From Leucaena leucocephala (taxonomy: Eukaryota; Streptophyta; Magnoliopsida; Fabales; Fabaceae), in contig CM073534.1 of the NCBI GenBank assembly GCA_037074615.1, positions 8,552,861 through 8,616,860 of the forward strand: a stretch of DNA of 64,000 nt, read 5' to 3'. Position numbers and translations under genes: made by a program. Below the pieces are notes generated by a model. The model ran no database searches. It was not told the origin of the DNA and worked only from the letters and a program-made list of their open reading frames with translations. Positions 46,701 to 57,320 of this stretch are shown here, in pieces. Numbering within the stretch: position 1 is the stretch's first letter; every line of letters starts with the position of its first letter.

Positions 46701-46715
46701 TACTGAAAGCTCTAG

Positions 46716-47310
46716 TTGATAGAGACGGCTTTACTCAGTGAGGTTCCTTCTTCTCAGTCGATAGCTGAAGCTTTGATTCTCATTCTCATTCATCTGTTCT
46801 TGCGACTTGCGAGCGCTAGGGAGGGTGGCGTGCCATTTCTTTCCCAAGAAATCATCATAGACATTCTCAAACGACTCCCTGTCAAATCCCTAATCATATT
46901 TCAATGTGTTTGCAAACCGTGGAAAAGCCTAATCAAAACCCCATCTTTCATCGCTGATCACCTCCACCACACCACACATCAAAACCCTTCTCTTATTTTC
47001 CAACAGATGAATAGCCGTAAGCCTTTGCACTTACGTTTCGCACGAGTGTCACATGCAAGTTCATCAAGTTCAGTGACCACGTTTGATTGATTCCTCGACG
47101 CGCTATAGTATCATCGGTTCCATCAATGGTTTGCTCTGTTTTGCTGCAATTTATATGTTGGGTTTATCCCGTGGTCCCCTTTTATTGTTGAATCTTGCCA
47201 CTAGAGGGGTCAGACAGGTGCTTACTACCAGAAATTCTGATTATTTTGGGCAGATCTTCTCAAACGACTCGCTGGCAAATCCCATTAATCTTAAACTTGT
47301 TTCCAGCTGA
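46716..47310 (+). pseudogene. F-box protein pseudogene, copy 0 (truncated)
   Basis: The sequence encodes an F-box (FLSQEIIIDILKRLPVKSLI, FQCVCKPWKSLIKTPSF) and the start of the F-box-associated domain (TRYSIIGSINGLLCFAAI, LLNLATRGVRQVL). F-box proteins of this type present substrates to SCF ubiquitin ligases. The start codon found in copies 1 and 2 reads AGG here (about 46816). A 1-bp insertion near 47040 shifts the frame. The gene breaks off near 47252, just after the SDYFG equivalent. The next 40 bases repeat the F-box core a second time (TTCTCAAACGACTCGCTGGC). It is non-functional. Confidence 0.88.
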
Positions 47311-49050
47311 TCCGTCTCGTCCTATATCATTATGATAGCATACCAAGAGAACTTCTCTCTTGTAAACACAAGCACCGAAAGTTGGATGATCGTGATATGA
47401 CCGTAAAAGAACATGCCTCTTATAATCCTAACTATAAAGATACCACAGGGTTGATCTTATATTATATTATGACCTACATCATATAATAAATTAAATAATA
47501 AATAATTTATTTTTCTAATATAGATATTCAACTGAATACTCTATAATTAAACTTGTGAATCCAACCTAAATAATTATAAGAGAAAATCAAAAATATTTAA
47601 TAAAGAATATCAAATCATAAATTAAAATAATAAATCATAAGGGTTGGATTACAAAGGTATTTCACTTGAAATCCTAAATTTAACATATATAAATCTTAAA
47701 ACTTAAATCTAAGAAATCATAAATTTACATAAAAGAAAAAATTAAAATATAAAATTGTTCAACTCCTAATTCTATAAAGTACATAAACTCAAGCCATTAC
47801 ATGTTTCTTCAAGAACTCATAAGAAAAATGATAGAAATGTGAAAAATACGAAGAAGATAATTGTGATAGTGGTAATTGGTGTGATAAATAGAGGATACTT
47901 AGGGCCATTTTTAGAAATGCATCATGTTAATCAATCCCTTGATACAGTATTCTCATAAGAATACAAAGATGCAAACAAAGCTAAAATTAAAATTCTCCAA
48001 GAACAAAGTTCTTAATCATTTCATTATGTTAAATCTCAAAAGGGCACATCTTGTTAGACTCCGTATTTTGATATTGCAAATGATTAAAACTTTGATTATA
48101 TTTTTAACATAGTTTATTTTTTCGATAAATTTTGATTCTATTTTTTCGATAAACTTTCATTTCATTTACGTTTTTGAACTTGTTACGTGGGATAAAAGTG
48201 AAGAAGGCTTTTGAATCTTGTCGTTCTATGCGGTAACAAATAAATGTTTACTATCTGTAGTTTTCAACAATCAGAAAAATCAAGGGTGGTGGTCGGTGGA
48301 TAACTGGTGCAAAATATTTGGAGGGAATTATGAAGAACAAACTAATAGTAGAGAATTATTATTGATTCACATTCACACCATGATTGCGTAAGAGGATGTT
48401 TTGGGTTTTGGTTTCCTCTTTGATTACAGAGATGAGATAGGTCCCACGGGAAGAAGACCTACGGCTTCCACAATAAAAAAAAAGCCCTAAGTCTTGCAGC
48501 AGCATTGTGTTTTTTCTTTTGTAAATATAAAAGAAAATCGTCCTCTCTGCCACCCACTTTCAATAACTAAGCTGTCATCCTCTTTCATTGTACAGATGAT
48601 GCAGTGGATAACTTTGACACAGCATTTCCGAAATGATTTTGACCTAGGAGATAAATAATATCTAGTGCTTAAGCCCATACCCCCCACCTTTCTTCTGTTT
48701 CTTCATCCGCCAAGGAACCACTACCTGCTTCAAGCTCTCTGTGATTGTTGCTTGCATAATTGAAAACAAACCCACACATTGCATCATCTTCGCCATTTTA
48801 TTTAAACCCCCATTAAAAAGGAATAAAATTTTTCACTACTTTTGATAAAAGTTTCTTGCTTTATCCACAAAAAAGAATAGAGGATGCCATCTTTGGAAAA
48901 AAATCTAGATTTTCACAGTGAAATCAGCAAATCCCTTGCGAAGCAACTGGCCTCTAATAGCTTTCTCTACTTAAAACAAGTGGGGCTGTTGTCGTTGTTG
49001 AAGGGGACAAGAGCAGTACAAGGCCTGGGCTTTCCTGGGTCTTCTTCCCA
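47311..49050. other. Gene-free region after F-box copy 0
   Basis: AT-rich sequence to about 48.2 kb. 48.3-48.9 kb has more balanced composition and short frames on both strands (48359-48553 minus, 48487-48687 minus, 48884-49126 plus), none recognisable. Confidence 0.5.
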
Positions 49051-49225
49051 TCAAAATGGGACTGCGTGGCAGTGGGAAGGAAGAAGCTTGGAGAGAGCGG
49101 CGACGATGGGAGGGAGATTGGGTTGAGGAAGGGAAGGAAGAAGGGTATGAATGGCAGAAAAGGAGGAAGGGTATGTAAGGAAGAGGGAGGAGAAAAATGG
49201 AGAAAATAAAAAAGAAGAAGATAAT
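49051..49225. other. Polypurine tract
   Basis: Almost pure A/G on the plus strand (GGAAGGAAGAAG, AGGAAGGGTATGTAAGG and similar). The Ser/Leu/Phe-rich minus-strand frame at 49051-49233 is a consequence of this composition. It could be the 5' leader of a minus-strand transcript or simply low complexity. Confidence 0.5.
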
Positions 49226-50780
49226 TTCGTCATTTATCTAATATTTTGAAAGGATAGATTGATACTTATAATCAATCTATTTAGCACGGGGAATACAAGC
49301 TAATCTACTACAACCCACAAGCCAGAAAGGGGCAGGTTGCATAGCCCGAGCCCGCCCCTTTTGGGTGGTGCCAACTGGCCACCTTTTTTTTAAAAAAACA
49401 TGATTTTCTAGTTTGATTTTACAAAAACAAAGGGGTAAGCTTGTCCAAATTGATTTTCCAGTCCCCCATTAGTCGCATCATCAACACTCTTTCATTTATG
49501 CTCCCCAAGCCCAATGGCAATGTTACCCCAATCCATATTAAATTTGTACCAATATTTTACTGCAAAAATTAACAAGCAAACAAGTATCCATCATGATCAG
49601 TAGAAACAGAAAGCAAGTTTTCTGTCACATTTGGAAGTAAAACATAACAAGGAATTACAATATAAGCAAGTCAGCAGACAATGGATAATTTAGTGTCAAC
49701 AGACATGTCAAATGAGGAAACCATCAATTACAGTATAAGCAAGGAATTACTAGGTAAATGAACATTTTGCATTGATAGAAACTAGATTCTTCCGCAATCA
49801 ATGAAGTTATGTATTTTAAACAAGATAATTGAAGATAGAGATGGCAATTATTATACAACCAAAATCTCTAAAGGATTTACAAAATATAGATCAAGGAGTT
49901 CACATTGACTAGAAGAAAATAGAAATATTAGAGAGCAGACGTCGTTGATTTTAAACCTTCACGGCATCTATTAGAGTGCAAGAAACTGAGGTTGTCTTTG
50001 ATTTCAAACCTTCACGACATCTATTTCATGGTGTTGACTTCAGTAGATGACGGTAGGCGAGGGTGATGGGGTAGGCAACTCTTTCAAGAGGCAACTGAGG
50101 AGACAGCATGAGGCGACTGACATGAGAGGCAACTGAGGCGATGACATACTGCAAAAATTGGCATGAGATCGAGACGACACCGATGCAATTGGGACTAGGT
50201 TATTGGGTCGAGAACGACAAGTTGAGAATCAAAGTACCAGACTACTAGATGACGCGGCAGCGACTGACGAGAGCGAAGTGAGGTTGTGAGCGGTTGAGAC
50301 AGGGCACGACTGAGATTGGCTAGAGCAGAGGGGAGCCATGAGTGATACAGCTAAGGTACTGAAGAAGTGAAGAATAAGAGTGAAGTATGCTAGCTCCTAT
50401 CCTAGTTCAATAATAATATTTAGTAATTATAAAAACAATGGGGCTAGCCTATTTCTTGTGGCAGGCTGATACAGGACAGGCTATACAGCTGCCACTAAAT
50501 AGGTTGGTTTTTTATCAGCTCAAGCCTACCCTATTTTACCAGCTCTAAATCTATCATTTTATAAATATATATATTTTATTTAAAATTTTAAAATTTTTAA
50601 AATATTTTTCTGATTTTTTCTCCAAAAACTATCTCATTATAGTTCTAATTATATTAAATAAGGTCTTTGTTTCTTTTTTTTGATACAAAAATAAGGTCTT
50701 TGTTAATTACAAGGATGGCTACATAGTTCTCATATAAAATTCCAAATAAAAAACGTGTTTTTTTTTTATAAATAAAATTT
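49226..50780. other. Gene-free region with hAT-like end fragments
   Basis: 49310-49390 and 50440-50550 contain GGGCAGGTTGCATAGCCCG-like and CAGCTCAAGCCTACCC...ACCAGCTCTA sequence reminiscent of hAT transposon termini, but no matching inverted pair or 8-bp target duplication was found. At 49938-50040 an approximately 55-bp unit (AAACCTTCACGGCATCTATT) is duplicated. No coding region is seen. Confidence 0.45.
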
Positions 50781-50911
50781 ATGCATTATCAGAACACGGA
50801 ATGCCCTCGTTGATAGGAACGCCTTTACTCTGCGAGGTTCGTTCTTCTTCTCTCAGTCGACATTTGAGGCTTTGATTCTCATTCTCTGAGAGATCTCTTC
50901 TTTCGAGCGCT

Positions 50912-52022
50912 ATGGAGGGCGACGAGCCATTTCTTCCCCAAGAAATCATCACAAACATTCTCAAACGACTCCCTGTCAAATCCATAATCAGATTTCAATG
51001 TGTTTGCAAATATTGGATAAACCTAATGAAAAACCCATCTTTCATCGCCGACCACCTGCACTACTCCACTCATCAAAACCCTTGTCTTATTTTCCATCAG
51101 ATATTCAACCGTAAGCCATCGCACTTACGTTTGCTCGATTGTCACGTGCAAGTTCATCAAGTTCAGAGACCACGTTTAACTGATTCCTCGACGCGCTATA
51201 GCATCATCGGTTCCATCAATGGTTTGCCCTGATTTTCTGCATTTCGCAAGGCTGGTGTATCCCGTCATTCCCTTTCATTGTGGAATCCTGCCTCTAGAGA
51301 AGTCAGACAGGTGCTTCCTACCAGAAATGCTGATTATTAACTTCACAGGATTTGGGTTCAACCCAATTGTTAATGATTACGTGATAGTTACAACTTTTGC
51401 GAAAGTTGTGCTTGATGATGCGGTTACTGGAGCAGAATTGTATTCATTGAGAAGAAGTTCATGGAAGGAAATAGAATCTGCGAACTTTGAGGCTGCAAGT
51501 CTTTTTTGATCCTAGTGTCACGACTAATGAAGCCATCTTCTGGTGTGGGATAAAGTTGGTGTGATAATTTCATTTGGCATAGGAATGGAAGCCTTTACAT
51601 CGATTCCATTTCCTGCTTTATCCTCTAACTCAAGTTCTAAGCTTACTGCTTATGAGGATAAACTTGCTATACTTGCTAACTCTTCAAACCATGGATATTC
51701 TATGATTGATTTGTCAGTGATGGAAGAGGGTGTAAGTTCATCTGAGGAGAGATGGAGTTGGACTAAGAAGAATACTAGCAGCCCCTATGCATGCTTTTTA
51801 GATCTTAGGACCATTTGGAGGAATGAAATCATTTGCATTGGTCCTACATTAACTGAGTCTGAAATGGAGAGGGATGAACCAGAAGTTAGTTTAGATCTGA
51901 TCAATCCCATTACTAATGAATTGAAGGTATTATCTTTTCCTTGTGAATTCGTTTGTGATGTTTTCAACTATGTGAAAAGTCTTGTACCAACTGGGAGCCT
52001 CCAACATGAAGAAGAACCTTGA
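50912..52022 (+). pseudogene. F-box protein pseudogene, copy 1
   Basis: The ATG at 50912 starts MEGDEPFLPQEIITNILKRL, and the F-box continues through RFQCVCKYWINL; the associated domain follows (TRYSIIGSINGLP). A TGA at about 51230 replaces the Cys codon of copy 2. An 8-bp deletion near 51338 and a loss of about 19 bp near 51553 cause further frame changes, but the C-terminal frame 51543-52022 (GMEAFTSIPFPALSSNSSSK, SSEERWSWTKK, TIWRNEIICIG, HEEEP end) is still readable. Length and order match CPR1/CPR30-like F-box proteins with an F-box-associated domain. The 5' region matches copies 0 and 2, so promoter and UTR were duplicated together with the gene. It is inactive as a full-length protein; a 106-residue F-box-only product is possible. 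Confidence 0.9.
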
Positions 52023-52600
52023 TCTTGAAGGTTAACTATTAAAATGCCTTTAGAGATGTTATTTAGAATGATGAATCTAGATATTCAACGCTAGATGTTT
52101 ATATTATTTTACTGTATCTATTATTTGGGACTTTTTAACAATCTTATGTGGAGAGATTTCCTATCAACATGTCATCTTTCATCATCATACTTCACCTCTA
52201 CCACGCTGCAATCCAAAATTGTGGTTTTGATTTCATGGTTTTGCAACAAGTATTAATTGCTGGACTTTCATTAGTGATGCATATAGAGAGTTGTGATTTG
52301 CAATACACTGCTATAATGTACATAAAGCAATTGTGAAAGATAACTGTGGTTGTTAGAACAACATTGAATGATCTTAAGGTTTGCACTCCATTGGCTTCCT
52401 GCTTGAGATCAATAGATTTTACTGTTAAAAAATACTACTAAAAATATGAAATGATTGTTTCTATGAATTTGTTAGTTGTGACTTTGACCCAAAGAACATT
52501 ACAATCAAGAAAGATGAGGTAAGACAAATTATTGACAGAATGACACTTATTGCAAATCTGTTTCATCAGTAATGTAATTTATAGATTTTTAAACAAAAAG
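52023..52600. other. 3' flank of F-box copy 1
   Basis: 52023-52460 matches 62785-63210 behind copy 2. From 52461 to 52600 the sequence is absent from unit 2; it includes a short open stretch (52483-52572, DFDPKNITIKKDEVRQI) that looks like a coding fragment but that I cannot assign. Confidence 0.6.
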
Positions 52601-55595
52601 TGTTACGTCCTGAAATTTGAACTGTGACCGACATAGAATATGAACAATTATAAAAGTTTAAAGCCTTAAATGAACGTTTAAAATGAAACCATAATAAATT
52701 ATATTTCATAAATAAAAAATAAGTCCTGTGTAGAAATCTCGCCAGGATCGTCATTGTATAATTGATCTCCTGATAATCCTACAACAGACTACAAATATTT
52801 AAATTTTTCATAACGTTTTTTAAAGTAAACAGAATAATATAAGTATTTACCTTTTTTTTAAAATAGTATAAGTATTTAATAATAATAATTACATTAAAAT
52901 CAATCTTGTTAAAAAACCCACGCTTTGGATATGCGACGAAGCTCTTCACTGTTTAGCGGGAGGATTATGGTCAACTGCACTATCTGAAGCTAAATAATTT
53001 ACTTGTGAATAATATCCCAAAAACATGATTAAAGGAATGCGGAAGTAAACAATGCATAAACATGTTTCAAATATATTTCGTATTTCGATGCAAATTTTTC
53101 CATAAATATTTTCTTTCAGGAAAAACAATTTTAAATAACCACTTCAAAATAATCGTTTAAAAACAATCATTTCAAAACCATAATATTTCCGTAAGATTTC
53201 AAGAAAACGTAAACAGACGTGGACACACAATCCACGAGGGTAAATAACCATGTGTAGCATGAAGCCAAGAAACAGACGTGGACACACAGTCCACGAGGGT
53301 AAATAACCATGCGTAGCACGAAGCCATGAAACAGACGTGAACACACAGTCCATGAGGGTAAATAACCATCAGACGCGGCCCAAAGCCATGAAACAGACGC
53401 AGGTATGAAACCTACGAATAACAGACGCAAGTACAAAACCTATGAATAACAGATGCGAGAATAAATCCCACGAATAATCGTCGCGAGTACAAAACTCACG
53501 TATATCCATCGAGCTCGGGTAACCAATGTGCACCAAGGACTAACAGTACTGCTGTTAGTAACTAACGTTTTGTATTATGTCCTTTTAAAATGTTTCTATC
53601 ATGCGTGGGGTCTATTTCACATGTAATGATCTCAATCGTTTCAATGCCATAATCGTTGATAAAACCACTTTGAATTTCAAAAACCTCAACATGAACATTT
53701 AAAACCAAATATCAAATTACTGTGAAAACATATAAAATTCAGAAAGAATATTTCATGAATAATATCAGTTCAATATAACATTTATCAAATTCTTTTATAA
53801 AACCTCTATCTATTTTAAGGCATAATCGTAATCCTTTTTGTAAACCGTTTGAAAATGAATTATTTTTAACAATTAAAACTATAATTTTATAAAACTGACT
53901 TTTTATAAATTATATTTAAAATTTAACATTTTCAATGAAATAACAATGTATTTAAAAAAAGTTAATTTTAAGGAACGTTATTCACTCACCTGCCACTCTC
54001 CTAAACTATTACTCTTTTCAGCAAATCATTTTCGTTTATTCTCACTTATCAAATTCCTATCATTCCGAAATATTTTATTAATATTCTAAGTATATCATTA
54101 ACGGAAATAAATCATTCTCAACCTACTACCAATCAGAGAGGCATAATCACTTATATGTGTTGGCCATGTTTAAATTGATTAAAACATTAATTCATTTCCA
54201 AATAACCCTTAAACATGACCTTTGCACGGATCTAAAACCTTCCACATTTATCCATTTCCTTTGAACTACATTCACCAAACTCTCTATACCCCTTAATTCA
54301 AACAATTTACTCCCCTATGTATATGCATGCCTATACACAGCCAGCCTTTAAATCAGAAACACGCACACACAAATATATATTGCCCAAGGTAGCAGCTCTC
54401 ATCCAAAATGCCATAGGTATGAAACACATAGCAAAGAAGATAGCAGCCAAAACGTACACACACTCAACAGCGATGTTCCAACAGAAAGAGAAAATCTTAT
54501 GTTCATCAACTTCACAACTAAGAATCAATAATCGAAGAGTCAGGTGAAAGCAAGCTCACGGATATTACACAGCACTAAAGCCTCATCCATCATTCTCACA
54601 CTCGTCACAAACATCCAATCCATAGCATACTGAGTGCCAGAGAACAAAAAAGAGGAACCAATCAACTTACACTCAACTAATACCTTCAGAATTTGAACAA
54701 GATGAAGTATCCAGCGATCACAGCTCCTGAATCATCGACGACGGAGGTTGTTTGTTGCGACGGGAAAACAGAGCTCATCAGAGAACACGGCAGCTAGTAT
54801 ACTCACGACGGCTAGGCTTGAACCTAAATAAAACTATAGCTATAAGATAGCATAACGGTGAGAACTACCGCCAACAGCCCCTTCATTTAAACCCAACACA
54901 CACACACACCGCAATCAGAGCAATTGAAGGAGTCGGAGACTTGCGACTCAAAACTTTCATATTGCCAGAAAGAATGGCAGAGAAACGCTTGAGAAGGCTT
55001 ACCTCTGTCGGAATCCCTCCCAATATACACTATCCAAGCTCCTACAAGTCCTGCTCTGCCACTGCCACACTCGAGATAAATCTCCCATCTAACTCTGTTT
55101 CTCACCCAAACTCCCATCCTTACACCTTTGCTGGGATTCAGATGACGGAAAAATCAGAAATCACGGCAGCGGCAAGTCTCAAAGTTGCATAGCCTCTGCC
55201 TCACACTCGCTGGCTCCCTCACACACCACTCCACTGAAGAGCGAGAAGAAGAAGTGTGAAGATTTAAGGAACTGGGCAGTGGAACTTACAGAATAAATTG
55301 CCTACACACGGCACCAGTGGTGTGACGCTATCATCGCCACTACTCTCACTGATTCCCTGCTGCTTCACCGAGCAGTTGCAGAGAAGAGTGAAAGGAGAGG
55401 TACGGCGTCTAAAGGTTAAAGGGGGCAAGGGCAATTCCGTAATTTCACGCGTTAGAAAAAAATAAAACTCTCACATTTGCAGTGCCCAGGGATCGAACAC
55501 GTGAGCTGCCTCTGAACCACTCTGCTACCGTCTTCTCATTGACCTTATCTGCAACAAATATATATGGACCCTTTAGAAATTCCTGGGCCATAACA
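52601..55595 (+). mobile_element. Solo LTR, 2995 bp, relative of 10437-13689
   Basis: Begins TGTTACGTCC and ends CCATAACA (TG...CA). Flanks are AAAAG (52596-52600) and AGAAG (55596-55600), a 5-bp target duplication with one mismatch. Both ends and much of the interior align with the reverse complement of 10437-13689. Short tandem arrays at 53211-53510 are expanded relative to that copy. A tRNA-like stretch lies near its right end. There is no retroviral-type coding domain. All open frames inside (54317-54547, 54941-55192 and others) are unsupported. Confidence 0.85.
53211..53510. repeat. Tandem arrays inside the solo LTR
   Basis: Three units of about 59-61 bp starting AAACAGACGTGGACACACA (53211, 53270, 53329) are followed by about four units of 27-28 bp with AACAGACGCAAGTACAAAACC-type sequence. 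The relative at 10437-13689 has fewer units (about 12826-13045, opposite strand). Confidence 0.85.
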
Positions 55596-55600
55596 AGAAG

Positions 55601-57320
55601 CATGATCAGGAATAAGTTTGATGGCAGTCACATATCAAGCTTACCTATGTGATTCTTGTGACCATGAATCCATATTTAGGGTTCCTTGTATATTGCAGAG
55701 TAAAACACAGTTTTTAAAGTTTCACCTTTAATAATTTATCTCGGAAATACTTGCTTGCCATGTGTTTCATGATTTTGCATCTGTATTTTTTTTATTTATT
55801 AGCTTCATCATATATTTGTTGTAAATAATGACTTGGAGATTTGAAGTTACGAATTTCATAGGTTTTATTGAGAACCGTCTGCTTAATTTGGCGTTGTTCA
55901 AATTTTGAAGTTGGTGGTTGCACTTTACTCAGACAATTGCTGAAAAATGGTATAAAATAATAAAAACGATTGTTGTATACTTTAATTGCAAGTTAAATCA
56001 AAATGAATAAATATAATGAAATTTTACTATTGTCATTTTTTTAATAAAATGAGTAATTAAGAGAATTCGGATGATGTGAAAGCACATGGATTTTGGACGC
56101 AAGTTGTTGCAACTTATTTTTGACCTGAAGACTTTTTTTTCCTTGCAGGATGAATTTTTGTATCCTCTTCATAACATCAGCAATATTACACCATGATATT
56201 CTGCAAGGCCTTTGAAAAATCAACTTTTAATGCAGCTAGATAGTCTTATTTCCTTCCAGGCCTTGATATATGAACTTGGTTTAAGGTCAGTTGCTAGCAA
56301 GGCATAATCAGATATAAGCTTTCCTTTCAAAACAGCACATTGGTGAGGTAAAATGTATTATTTTCATATTGTTTACATAAAACCTTAGAAATGATTTCGT
56401 AGGAAACAGTACAAAAGCTGATTGGTCTTAGATTCTTGAAAGTTTGAGGCTTCTTACTTTTAGGAAGGAGAATGATATTTGTTGTTTGAAGTTCTATGGA
56501 GATGCTTAGAATGACAAAAGGACTGAATCATGTTAGATGATAACTGTGTGAATCCCAAAGCCTTGTATTTCAGAAGGCTCAATTGGTTGAAATAGAAAGG
56601 CAATATTAGTTGAACTTAATGAAGGCATCAGCAGAGTCATAAGATCATTAAAGATTGTATCAGCATAAGTTCTGGAATTTTAGAAGATAGATGTGAAATA
56701 ATTAGAAGGCTCAATTGTTTGAAGTAGAAAAGCAATTTTAGTATCATTAAAGGTTGTATCAGCATTGAGAGTGCTATGTGAAATAATTATAAAGCCAGTG
56801 AAGATAAATCGAGTTAGTTGTATATTTGAGACCTAAAGGTCTATGTCATAAGTTTTTATGATGTCAGATATGAGAACAAAAAATTTGTATGAATAATCTT
56901 TTATATCATAGAAATAATCTTAGACTAATTAACTACTTGCATTTGGAAGAAAATATCTTCATTGGAGGAATGTCCAAAAGAAGAAGGTTCTAGGCAAAGG
57001 TTTACTTCTTAGAATGTTAGACCTTAGAACTTAGATTTGTGTAAACAGGTTGGAAGATGAGCTTAAAGGTTTGAATTCATCTTAACAACCAGATTTTCCA
57101 AAGTTTTTAACTTAACTTTAGCGCTACTTAAGCTAGAAATTGTTTTGAAATCGATTCAACAATGATGCTCGAGTCTTGTTACTGATATTTGTTCCTATTT
57201 AGAATATTTTAGTTGTTTCCTTTTTACTTTCTCATGATATTTCCTTGGAGCTTCTCTCTCGTGGGATTCTCCTGTTGACTTTGTATTATGAATATTGTAT
57301 CCTGTTTCTTTTCATTAAAA
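55601..57320. other. Distal part of F-box unit 1 with a LINE reverse-transcriptase relic
   Basis: From about 55850 the sequence matches the end of unit 2 (63215-64000). It contains a degenerate LINE fragment on the minus strand and about 670 bp (56500-57170) not present in unit 2. No functional gene is seen. Confidence 0.65.
56110..56490 (-). mobile_element. Degenerate LINE reverse-transcriptase fragment (unit 1)
   Basis: Reading the minus strand from about 56480: KKPQTF, ISFCTVSYEIISK and AALKVDFSKAL in different frames with stops. This corresponds to the start of the reverse-transcriptase domain of plant L1-type LINEs. It is homologous to 63532-63843 and more decayed. Confidence 0.7.

Noticed and set aside
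51785..51967. Minus-strand frame antisense to F-box copy 1 (also 62544-62762 for copy 2)
   Set aside because: Antisense shadow of the F-box C-terminal coding sequence.
53144..53436. Two minus-strand frames with repeated YLPSWTVC / YPRGLCVHV motifs, as if a repeat protein
   Set aside because: The repeats are the 59-61-bp tandem units of a solo LTR; no gene structure.
53211..53510. Regular repeats that could suggest a CRISPR array
   Set aside because: Units are adjacent, without unique spacers, inside a plant LTR; this is a minisatellite.
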